From SVEL01 sp045126475 (GTDB lineage Bacteria; Bacillota; Clostridia; Lachnospirales; Lachnospiraceae), in the NCBI GenBank assembly GCA_045126475.1, contig JBGVOL010000070.1, forward strand, positions 1-13,710: 13,710 nucleotides of DNA, read 5' to 3'. Below are positions 8,019 through 13,710 of the stretch, piece by piece. The translations under genes were made by a program, and so were the position numbers. How positions within the stretch are numbered: position 1 is the stretch's first letter; every line of letters starts with the position of its first letter. The notes under the pieces were generated by a model. That model made no database searches, had not been told where the DNA came from, and saw only the letters and a list, made by a program, of their open reading frames with translations.

Positions 8019-8050
8019 AGAGCGAGATTCGCAAAGCGTATCTCGTCTCT
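8019..8050. repeat. Imperfect hairpin 3' of aroE
   Basis: AGAG (8019-8022), CGAGAT (8023-8028) and CGC (8030-8032) pair with GCG (8036-8038), ATCTCG (8040-8045) and CTCT (8047-8050) around an AAA loop, with one T-T mismatch and one bulged T. On the plus strand it is followed by GTTTTAT, on the minus strand by no T-run. It begins three bases after the aroE stop. It could aid 3'-end formation or belong to a repeat element; the sequence does not decide. Confidence 0.5.
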
Positions 8051-8053
8051 GTT

Positions 8054-8920
8054 TTATAAGAAGTACTTGGCCTTGATGATGTCTACCGGCATGTCTTTTC
8101 CTGTCCATATTTTGAATGCTTCTGCACCTTGATAGAGAAGCATATATAAACCGTTAAATGTATTACAACCATTTTCTTTAGCAAGGCGTAAAAGCTTTGT
8201 TTCCCTCGGATTGTAGATTACGTCGGAAACTACAAGACCTTCATGGAAGAATGATGAGTCTTTTATAATGCAGTTGTCAACATTTGGAGCCATACCTACA
8301 GAAGTACCGTTTGTAAGGATATAGCTTTCATCAATACTCTTTTTGAGTGATGTTGTATCGGCAATATCAAACAAAGACGCTTTACATGAAGTCTTTAAAT
8401 TTATAGTGTCAACAAGCTTTACGGCTCTGTCCCAGAACTGGTCGCGTAAGCTGAAAACATTTATGGAGGCAACACCATCAAGCGCAGCCTGAACGCATAC
8501 AGCAGTAGCAGCACCACCGGCACCCATAAGAGTCATATTCTTTCCTGTGATGTCATATCCGGCATCCTTTACAGCCATCATATAACCGATACCGTCAGTG
8601 TTGTGACCTGTAAGTATTCCATTATCATTAACAACAGTATTTACTGCACCAATCATCTCGGCAGCAGGAGAAAGCTTGTCTGCTAACTCACACATAAGAT
8701 TTTTGTCAGGCATTGTGCAGTTAAAACCGCGAACACCCAATGCTTTAAGTCCTTCAACGGCAGTTTTTAATGTATCTGTTCCTACATCAAAACAAAGATA
8801 TACATAATCAAGGCCAAGTCTGTTAAATGCTTCATTATGCATAAGCGGTGATATGCTGTGGGCAACAGGACTTCCCAGAAGACCGGTAAGAGTTGTATGT
8901 CCGTTAATATTATTACTCAT
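8054..8920 (-). CDS. aroE: Shikimate dehydrogenase (NADP+)
   Basis: The 288-residue cytoplasmic enzyme reduces 3-dehydroshikimate to shikimate with NADPH in aromatic amino acid synthesis. The N-terminal substrate domain has GSPVAHSISPLMHNEAF, which binds shikimate, NCTMPDK with the catalytic Lys73, and GHNTDG with Asp109. The nucleotide-binding domain has the glycine loop GAGGAA (133-138), followed by a beta-strand ending in FSLRD, the place where NADP-specific members carry a basic residue for the 2'-phosphate. TNGTSVGM and SDVIYNPRET complete the family pattern, and the length is normal. AGAGGT lies six bases before the ATG. A consensus-quality promoter on the minus strand diverges from dinB. 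The gene stands apart from aroD and aroK. A quinate/shikimate dehydrogenase is possible but less likely. Confidence 0.95.
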   Translation of the reverse strand: MSNNINGHTTLTGLLGSPVAHSISPLMHNEAFNRLGLDYVYLCFDVGTDTLKTAVEGLKALGVRGFNCTMPDKNLMCELADKLSPAAEMIGAVNTVVNDNGILTGHNTDGIGYMMAVKDAGYDITGKNMTLMGAGGAATAVCVQAALDGVASINVFSLRDQFWDRAVKLVDTINLKTSCKASLFDIADTTSLKKSIDESYILTNGTSVGMAPNVDNCIIKDSSFFHEGLVVSDVIYNPRETKLLRLAKENGCNTFNGLYMLLYQGAEAFKIWTGKDMPVDIIKAKYFL

Positions 8921-8935
8921 TTTATTACCTCTTTC

Positions 8936-8964
8936 TTGTATTTATTTCCATTAAAAGTTATAAT
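8936..8964 (+). promoter_or_regulatory. Promoter of dinB
   Basis: TTGTAT (8936-8941), a 17-base spacer and a perfect TATAAT (8959-8964) on the plus strand. The predicted transcript starts near 8971 with a leader of about 63 bases. No LexA-type GAAC...GTTC operator is seen near it, so SOS control is not apparent. The -10 box overlaps the -10 of the opposing aroE promoter. Confidence 0.68.
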
Positions 8965-8988
8965 AAGATATAAAATAAATGATGTCAA
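8960..8988 (-). promoter_or_regulatory. Promoter of aroE
   Basis: Read on the minus strand: a perfect TTGACA (-35, 8988-8983), a 17-base spacer and TATTAT (-10, 8965-8960). Transcription would begin near 8953, about 33 bases before the aroE ATG. The -10 lies on the same bases as the dinB -10, so the two promoters cannot be occupied at once. Confidence 0.75.
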
Positions 8989-9033
8989 TAAAATAATTTA
9001 ATTCTTTAAACAGATAAAGTGGGAGGCGGGATT

Positions 9034-10260
9034 TTGAAAAAAGTAATATTTCATATAGATGTTAATTCTGCCTTTCTAAGCTGGGAGGCGACTTGGAGAA
9101 AAAAAGAGGGAGTTGAAGGACAAGACCTTCGTGACATACCATCGGCAGTGGGCGGAGACATGTCAAAGAGACACGGAGTAATCCTTGCAAAATCGACTCC
9201 CGCCAAGCAATATAACATAAGAACGGGCGAGCCTATAACGGATGCATTGAAAAAGTGTCCTGAACTTGTTATTGTCCCGCCAAATTTTGAGGTTTACACA
9301 AAATATTCAAAAGCATTTATAGACATATTGAGGGAATATACACCGGATATCGAACAGTACAGCATTGATGAGGCGTTCATGGATATGACCGGGACGGAAA
9401 GACTTTTTGGTAAACCTTTAGATGTGGCAAGTGTCATAAAGAACCGGATTAAGAATGAACTTGGTTTTACCGTAAATATTGGTATATCCGATAAAAAGAT
9501 GCTTGCAAAGATGGCATCTGATTTTAAGAAACCGGACAGGATACATACATTATATTTAAGCGAAATAGAGAAAAAAATGTGGCCCCTTCCTGTTACAGAT
9601 TTGTTTTTCGTAGGAAAGTCAACGGCATCTACGCTGGAAAAACTGGGGATTCATACCATAGGAGAACTTGCAAAAACAGATGTTGGGATTCTTACGGCAA
9701 ATCTTAAAAAACACGGAGAGGTTATCTGGAGGCTTGCCAATGGTATTGATTCATCTCCTGTGGAGACAGAGGCAGAGGCAAACAAAGGATACGGCAATTC
9801 AACAACAATTTCCTTCGACGTGACAGACGCCGGGACGGCAAAAATGGTTCTTTTAGGTCTGACCGAAAAGGTTGCGGCAAGAATGAGGGATGACGGAGTA
9901 AGTGCGGAGACGGTGTCGGTTACTATCAAGGATTTTAACCTGCAAAAGACATCACATCAGACGGTACTTGGTGCACCGACAAATATAACGGACGAGATTC
10001 ACAGTGAAGTGTGCAGGCTTTTTGATGAGCTGTGGGATGGAACTCCCATTAGACTTCTTGGCGTTTCGGCAGGAAAACTGTCAAGGGGAGGAAGTTCAAG
10101 GCAGATGAGCCTGTTTGATGATACTGACTATGAAAAGCTTGAAGCTGTTGATAAGGCAGTGGACAGCATAAGAAATAAATACGGTGTTAATGCCATAAAA
10201 CGTGCAGTATTTCTGGAGGACAGAAAAGTCGATGGAGGAAAAAATGGAAGAGAACAGTAA
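9034..10260 (+). CDS. dinB: DNA polymerase IV (Y-family translesion polymerase)
   Basis: A 408-residue Y-family polymerase that copies past damaged template bases. The N-terminus has FHIDVNSAF, where Asp9 is the first metal ligand. GGDMSKRHGVILAKSTPAKQ belongs to the fingers and nucleotide-binding part. YSIDEAF holds Asp112 and Glu113, the other catalytic acids. A helix-hairpin-helix thumb follows (VGKSTASTLEKLGIHTIGEL), then the little-finger domain. Near the C-terminus QMSLF (357-361) is a typical beta-clamp binding motif. The start is TTG, because GGGAGG lies at the right distance before it and the protein then begins at the usual place; the GTG 15 bases upstream would put the Shine-Dalgarno site inside the coding region. 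The 3' end overlaps the next gene by 17 bases, so the two are probably cotranscribed and translationally coupled. Confidence 0.95.
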   Translation: MKKVIFHIDVNSAFLSWEATWRKKEGVEGQDLRDIPSAVGGDMSKRHGVILAKSTPAKQYNIRTGEPITDALKKCPELVIVPPNFEVYTKYSKAFIDILREYTPDIEQYSIDEAFMDMTGTERLFGKPLDVASVIKNRIKNELGFTVNIGISDKKMLAKMASDFKKPDRIHTLYLSEIEKKMWPLPVTDLFFVGKSTASTLEKLGIHTIGELAKTDVGILTANLKKHGEVIWRLANGIDSSPVETEAEANKGYGNSTTISFDVTDAGTAKMVLLGLTEKVAARMRDDGVSAETVSVTIKDFNLQKTSHQTVLGAPTNITDEIHSEVCRLFDELWDGTPIRLLGVSAGKLSRGGSSRQMSLFDDTDYEKLEAVDKAVDSIRNKYGVNAIKRAVFLEDRKVDGGKNGREQ

Positions 10261-10945
10261 GAAGAAAGATAAAAAAACAAAGAAAAAGAAAAAAAGTAAT
10301 AATGAAAAACGACAGACATGGGCTGTTCTGGCAATTCTTGCGTCGGTTCTGATAATAGCCATGGTCGGCTCATGGATTACAAGTAAGAATATCAATATCA
10401 GTAAATATTCCGGCAGTGTAAACCATGAAAAGCAGGAGGCAAGAGAGAATGCCAGGAATATCATGATTGGTGCAGGTGTAGTCTGCATCGGAATCATTGC
10501 CGTGTATCTGGTAAAAAGAGGCAGGCGTCACAGTGAGGAGCGAAAAGAACTGGAAAAGGCATATATGGAAAGGCAGAGGATTGAAAGTGCAAAAGAACGT
10601 GTCGAGCAGGCAAGAATGATGGAAATGCTTAAGAGCGGTCAGGACGAGATTAAAAAACGGAGAGGGGAGCGGGAACTCTTAGGCGGGCATGATGACCATA
10701 AGTACAGACTGACAGATACGGATAGTGAAGATGATGAGAAAATGTCACGGGAAAAATATATGGAGAGGAGACGGCGTGAGTATCAGTATTATATGGAAAA
10801 TGATGATGATGAATCCATGGAAGGAGAAAGTATAGAAGGTATTCAAAGTGAAAAGAACGGAAGGAAAAAGATTATTCTGGCAATTGCAGGGGGAATTTTG
10901 ATAATCGGTGCTGCCGCACTTGTCATAATCTTTGTGATATTGTAA
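10244..10945 (+). CDS. Uncharacterised membrane protein with charged coiled-coil region
   Basis: I do not recognise this 233-residue protein. It begins with a lysine-rich tract (11 Lys among the first 17 residues), then a hydrophobic helix (about 26-45), a short loop, a second helix (about 73-90), a strongly charged, probably helical region rich in Glu, Arg and Lys (about 92-140), an acidic stretch with Asp/Glu clusters (about 155-195), and a hydrophobic C-terminal helix (about 210-233) at the very end. The ATG chosen has GGAGG five bases upstream; an in-frame ATG 12 bases earlier lacks a well-placed site. It starts inside the end of dinB. The composition suggests a membrane-tethered scaffold rather than an enzyme, but this is a guess. 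No catalytic motif is visible. Confidence 0.75.
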   Translation: MEENSKKKDKKTKKKKKSNNEKRQTWAVLAILASVLIIAMVGSWITSKNINISKYSGSVNHEKQEARENARNIMIGAGVVCIGIIAVYLVKRGRRHSEERKELEKAYMERQRIESAKERVEQARMMEMLKSGQDEIKKRRGERELLGGHDDHKYRLTDTDSEDDEKMSREKYMERRRREYQYYMENDDDESMEGESIEGIQSEKNGRKKIILAIAGGILIIGAAALVIIFVIL

Positions 10946-10960
10946 AATATCAATCTGAGA

Positions 10961-10989
10961 GTGACGAGTATAGGATGTAGATATATATT
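10961..10989 (+). promoter_or_regulatory. Possible promoter of aroD-aroK
   Basis: GTGACG (10961-10966, four of six -35 bases), a 17-base spacer and TATATT (10984-10989, five of six -10 bases) lie between the membrane protein gene and aroD. No terminator precedes it, so read-through from dinB is equally possible. Confidence 0.38.
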
Positions 10990-11021
10990 GTTACAAATTA
11001 ATGAAAAAGAGAGTCAGAAAA

Positions 11022-11777
11022 ATGAGTGTATTTATTAAGAATATTGAGATGGGGGCAGGAAAAACGAAAATATGTGTTCCCGTTATCGGCAGGTCTGCGG
11101 AAGAGATTTTGAATGAAACAGAAGAACTGAAAAATTCTGTAGCAGATATAGTAGAGTGGAGAGCTGATTACTATGATGATGTGATGAATCAGGATAAAGT
11201 ATTGCAGGTTTTATATGAGATGACATTAATTCTTGGTGATAAGCCTGTAATATTCACCTTCAGAACAAAGAATGAGGGTGGAGAGAAGTACATAGACAGT
11301 CTGTATTATAAGATGCTTCTTAAAAGTGTTATAAGACAGCAAAAAGTCGGGGCAGTAGATGTTGAGTTTTTCATGGGAGACGGACTCCTTGAGGAGATTT
11401 CGTCAAAGGCAGCAGAGTATGGTGTGAGGGTAATTGCATCTAATCATGATTTTAACGGCACACCGGGAAAGGATGAAATAGTAAAAAGGCTTGTTTCAAT
11501 GAGAGACAAGGGCGCAGACATTTCAAAGATTGCCGTTATGCCAAAATGTCCCGGAGATGTGCTTACGCTGCTTGAGGCAACTTTGGAAGTAAAACGGAAT
11601 AATGAAGATATGGTTCTTGTGACAATGTCTATGGGACAGCTTGGTGTCATAAGCAGATTAAGCGGCGGTACATTTGGCTCGGCTATGACCTTTGGTGCAA
11701 GGACAAAGGAACTGGCATCTGCACCAGGCCAGCTGGAGATGAATGAACTTAAGAATATTCTTGATAGTATAGAGTGA
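11022..11777 (+). CDS. aroD: 3-dehydroquinate dehydratase, type I
   Basis: The 251-residue enzyme converts 3-dehydroquinate to 3-dehydroshikimate through a Schiff base. The sequence shows VEWRADYYD (substrate-binding Glu and Arg), SNHDF with the catalytic His142, SKIAVMP with the Schiff-base Lys169, MSMGQLGVISRLSGGTFGS with a phosphate- or carboxylate-binding Arg, and SAPGQL near the end. His142 and Lys169 fall one residue from the known positions 143 and 170 of the enterobacterial enzyme. That supports this ATG rather than one seven codons upstream, which has no ribosome-binding site. AAAGAGAG lies eight bases before the chosen start. Length is normal for the family. The aroK start follows 17 bases after the stop, so the two form an operon for consecutive shikimate-pathway needs. 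Confidence 0.95.
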   Translation: MSVFIKNIEMGAGKTKICVPVIGRSAEEILNETEELKNSVADIVEWRADYYDDVMNQDKVLQVLYEMTLILGDKPVIFTFRTKNEGGEKYIDSLYYKMLLKSVIRQQKVGAVDVEFFMGDGLLEEISSKAAEYGVRVIASNHDFNGTPGKDEIVKRLVSMRDKGADISKIAVMPKCPGDVLTLLEATLEVKRNNEDMVLVTMSMGQLGVISRLSGGTFGSAMTFGARTKELASAPGQLEMNELKNILDSIE

Positions 11778-11794
11778 CAGAGAGGAATAAAAAA

Positions 11795-12307
11795 ATGAAA
11801 GATAACATTATGCTTATAGGATTTATGGGAGCAGGAAAGACGACCGTGTCAAGGGAACTCAGTAAAATGACAGGCCGCAGGGAAATCGATATGGATGCGT
11901 ACATAGTTGACAGGGAAGGAATGGCTATTAAGGACATATTTGATAAATATGGTGAGGAGTATTTCAGAAAAAAGGAGACGGAGAGTCTTCTGGAAATTAT
12001 GGATATGGATGAACTGATAGTGTCATGCGGAGGCGGAGTAGTAGTAAAGGATGAAAATGTTGAACATATGAAAAACAGAGGAGTAATTGTTTTGCTCACA
12101 GCCACACCACAGACAATTCTTGAGAGAGTGAAGAATTCAACAGACAGACCAATACTCAACGGAAATATGAATATTGAGTTTATAACAGAGCTTATGAACA
12201 AGCGTAAAGACCGATATTTATCTGTTGCAGATGTCATAGTAGAGACCGATGATAAGAGCGTTTTCGACATTTGTACTGAAATAATGGATAAAATTTCAAA
12301 AAAATAG
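11795..12307 (+). CDS. aroK: Shikimate kinase
   Basis: The 170-residue cytoplasmic kinase phosphorylates shikimate at O3 using ATP. The Walker A loop GFMGAGKTT (residues 9-17, Lys15) is near the N-terminus, IDMDAYI gives Asp32 and Asp34 for magnesium and shikimate binding, EEYFRKKE contains the substrate-binding Arg, SCGGGVV is the conserved glycine motif, and STDRPIL belongs to the lid. The ATG has AGAGAGGAA seven bases upstream and gives the usual length. A GTG further upstream overlaps the aroD stop and would add only seven unconserved residues. The efp promoter begins at the base after its stop codon. Confidence 0.95.
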   Translation: MKDNIMLIGFMGAGKTTVSRELSKMTGRREIDMDAYIVDREGMAIKDIFDKYGEEYFRKKETESLLEIMDMDELIVSCGGGVVVKDENVEHMKNRGVIVLLTATPQTILERVKNSTDRPILNGNMNIEFITELMNKRKDRYLSVADVIVETDDKSVFDICTEIMDKISKK

Positions 12308-12336
12308 TTGAAAAAATGCATGTACTATTATAAAAT
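12308..12336 (+). promoter_or_regulatory. Promoter of efp
   Basis: TTGAAA (12308-12313), a 17-base spacer and TAAAAT (12331-12336) directly abut the aroK stop codon. Expected transcription start is near 12343, about 31 bases before the efp ATG. A separate promoter fits the high expression suggested by efp codon use. Confidence 0.62.
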
Positions 12337-12373
12337 GATAACAGTTTATGCAATCTATTTAGGAGGATTAATA

Positions 12374-12931
12374 ATGATTACAGCAGGCGATTTTAGAAAT
12401 GGTATCACAATTGAGATGGATAACAATATTTATCAGATTATTGAATTTCAGCATGTAAAGCCGGGTAAGGGAGCAGCTTTCGTAAGAACAAAGCTTAAGA
12501 GTATAACAGGTAACGGTGTTATTGAGAAGAGCTTCAGACCAACAGAGAAGTTTCCACAGGCTCGTATCGATAGAAAGGATATGCAGTATTTATATTCAGA
12601 CGGAGATTTATTCCATTTTATGGATGTTGAGTCATTCGAGCAGATAGCTTTAACAGCAGAGGCTGTTGGCGATTCATTAAAGTTCGTTAAGGAGAACGAG
12701 ATGGTTAAGGTATGTTCACACAATGGCAATGTATTTGCTATTGAGCCACCATTATTCGTTGAGCTTGAGGTTACAGAGACAGAGCCTGGCTTCAAGGGTG
12801 ATACAGCTACAGGTGCTACAAAGCCTTCTATCGTTGAGACAGGAGCTACAGTTTATGTACCGTTATTCGTAGAAGTTAACGATAAGATTAAGATTGATAC
12901 AAGAACAGGTGAGTACCTTTCAAGAGTATAG
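12374..12931 (+). CDS. efp: Translation elongation factor P
   Basis: The 185-residue factor binds ribosomes stalled at consecutive prolines and promotes peptide bond formation. The KOW-like N-terminal domain has HVKPGKGAAFVRTKLK, where Lys32 sits at the tip of the loop that reaches the peptidyl-transferase centre and is the residue modified in several bacteria. The C-terminal OB domain carries the family signature from GDTATGATKPS through VPLFVEVNDKIKIDTRTGEY. The start is fixed by a perfect AGGAGG seven bases upstream and by the normal length; in-frame codons upstream lie in the promoter. All 14 lysines are AAG and almost all glutamates GAG, unlike aroK, which fits a highly expressed gene. 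A strong terminator follows. No gene for a modification enzyme is nearby. Confidence 0.97.
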   Translation: MITAGDFRNGITIEMDNNIYQIIEFQHVKPGKGAAFVRTKLKSITGNGVIEKSFRPTEKFPQARIDRKDMQYLYSDGDLFHFMDVESFEQIALTAEAVGDSLKFVKENEMVKVCSHNGNVFAIEPPLFVELEVTETEPGFKGDTATGATKPSIVETGATVYVPLFVEVNDKIKIDTRTGEYLSRV

Positions 12932-12949
12932 TGCAATAATGATTAAGGA

Positions 12950-12989
12950 AACAGCGTTTTTCACATGTAAGTGGAAAACGCTGTTTTTT
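12950..12989 (+). terminator. Rho-independent terminator of efp
   Basis: A 15-bp stem pairs AACAGCGTTTTTCAC (12950-12964) with GTGGAAAACGCTGTT (12971-12985), including one G-T pair, around a six-base loop, followed by a T-run (12984-12989). It lies 18 bases after the efp stop. Confidence 0.92.
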
Positions 12990-12994
12990 CGTTC

Positions 12995-13023
12995 TTGACA
13001 TACAATTACTAATGAGGTAACAT
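12995..13023 (+). promoter_or_regulatory. Promoter of the DUF5688-like gene
   Basis: A perfect TTGACA (12995-13000), a 17-base spacer and TAACAT (13018-13023, four of six) lie immediately after the efp terminator. The leader to the next ATG would be about 55 bases. Confidence 0.5.
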
Positions 13024-13084
13024 ACAGATATCTTAATCTTAAATCATATTAAAATTCATAGTTTTGTAACCCCGGGAATTTTGA

Positions 13085-13710
13085 ATGGAATATTTTGAGT
13101 TTTGTAATAATGTAAAAGACATTTTATGCGGAATGGTTAATGACAGGTGTACTGTGCGTATAGAGGAGATTGTTAAAAACAATCAGGTCAGCCTGCAGGC
13201 CATTGTGATTATGGAGAAAGGAAAAAACAGTGCACCATCCATATTCCTCGAACCGTATTTTAAAGAGTATCTTAATGGAAGAGACTTAAATGACATATGT
13301 CTCGATATATTGGTTGTAAATGAAAAATATAAGGATGCAATATCTTTTGATATCAATGATTTTTTATCTTACGAGAGGATAAAAGAAAATCTGTATGTGA
13401 AAGTCATCAATCGGAAGAAAAACAGTAAAAGACTTGAAAGGATGCCATGGATTGAGTTTATGGACCTGGCTGTTGTGGCATATGTGGAAATAGATGAACT
13501 TGGATGCGGTTCGGGAACAATAAATGTATCTGATGATAATATGAATATGTGGGGAATAGACAAGGAAACACTATTTAAGGTGGCTTTAAAAAACACCGGA
13601 AGAAAGATGTATCCGTGTCTTGAGAAAATTGATGATATGATGAGGGAGATTTTTAATGAAAAAATTGCAAACTCATGTTTATTCGATGAATCTGAAATGG
13701 AGCAGGCAAT
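13085..13710 (+). CDS. DUF5688-like protein, 3' end beyond window
   Basis: An open frame of 208 codons runs off the window end without a stop. An in-frame TGA lies directly before the ATG, so the start is at or after this ATG; the ribosome-binding site (GGGAA) is weak. The protein is soluble, with no signal peptide or membrane helix in the visible part. It has a VKNNQVSLQAIVIMEKGKN segment, SIFLEPYFKEYLNGRDL, a KVINRKKNSKRLERMPWIEF segment and then DLAVVAYVEI, a pattern I associate with DUF5688, a family of unknown function often present in many copies in Lachnospiraceae genomes. This assignment is from memory of the pattern. It probably has its own promoter and forms a unit separate from efp. 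No function is proposed. Confidence 0.72.
   Translation, partial: MEYFEFCNNVKDILCGMVNDRCTVRIEEIVKNNQVSLQAIVIMEKGKNSAPSIFLEPYFKEYLNGRDLNDICLDILVVNEKYKDAISFDINDFLSYERIKENLYVKVINRKKNSKRLERMPWIEFMDLAVVAYVEIDELGCGSGTINVSDDNMNMWGIDKETLFKVALKNTGRKMYPCLEKIDDMMREIFNEKIANSCLFDESEMEQA

Noticed and set aside
8921..9033. LexA/SOS operator for dinB
   Set aside because: No GAAC-N4-GTTC-type dyad is visible between aroE and dinB.
10271..10296. A-rich runs (two of seven A) as a programmed frameshift site
   Set aside because: The A-AAA-AAG heptamer is not in the zero-frame phase needed for -1 slippage, and the open frame continues normally; they simply encode lysines.
11749..12321. Minus-strand frame of 190 codons
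   Set aside because: It is a serine/isoleucine-rich antisense shadow of aroK, whose motifs are unambiguous.
12308..12373. Longer EF-P starting at 12308
   Set aside because: That region contains the promoter and the perfect AGGAGG; the extension has no counterpart in EF-P.
1..13710. Defence, prophage, CRISPR or biosynthetic island
   Set aside because: No integrase, nuclease, toxin-antitoxin, phage structural, direct-repeat array or synthase motifs were found; apart from one unrecognised membrane protein and a DUF5688-like gene, the genes belong to common chromosomal families.

Overview
This window looks like ordinary chromosome from an AT-rich Gram-positive anaerobe of the class Clostridia, most likely family Lachnospiraceae. 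The reasons are the A/T-rich codon choice, strong purine-rich Shine-Dalgarno sites, a tRNA gene without an encoded CCA end, a clostridial-type 'ggggacggttct' palindromic repeat, and a 3'-terminal gene resembling DUF5688, a family seen mainly in Lachnospiraceae. No phage, plasmid, insertion-sequence or CRISPR signature is visible.

Layout. (1) 1-140: a tRNA-Leu gene with anticodon AAG and its hairpin terminator. (2) 152-4809: a promoter and a tight three-gene operon, MoxR-type AAA+ ATPase, DUF58 protein and a large membrane-anchored transglutaminase-like protein. The first two genes overlap and the third follows after 19 bases. This trio is a widespread but poorly understood envelope-associated module. 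(3) 4809-6094: a REP-like palindrome, then a monovalent cation:proton antiporter with the Asp-Asp motif. (4) 6156-7877: a cytoplasmic GH13 neopullulanase/cyclomaltodextrinase-type enzyme. (5) 7878-8053: a gene-free convergent region with three successive dyad structures. (6) 8054-8920, minus strand: aroE, diverging from dinB (plus strand) through two overlapping promoters that share one -10 sequence. (7) 9034-10945: dinB (Pol IV) overlapping a gene for an unrecognised three-helix membrane protein. (8) 11022-12931: aroD, aroK and efp. efp has its own promoter starting one base after the aroK stop, and a strong terminator. (9) 12995-13710: a promoter and a DUF5688-like gene cut by the window end.

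How the genes relate. aroE, aroD and aroK encode three steps of the shikimate pathway (3-dehydroquinate to shikimate 3-phosphate) but sit in two transcription units separated by dinB and the membrane protein gene. The tRNA-Leu(AAG) would read CUU, and efp, the most codon-biased gene here, uses only TTA and CTT for leucine. No clearly novel multi-gene system is present. The items most worth a second look are the A34 leucine tRNA, the shared -10 bidirectional promoter, the two palindromic intergenic elements and the uncharacterised membrane protein overlapping dinB. All functional calls come from reading motifs by eye, without any database search.
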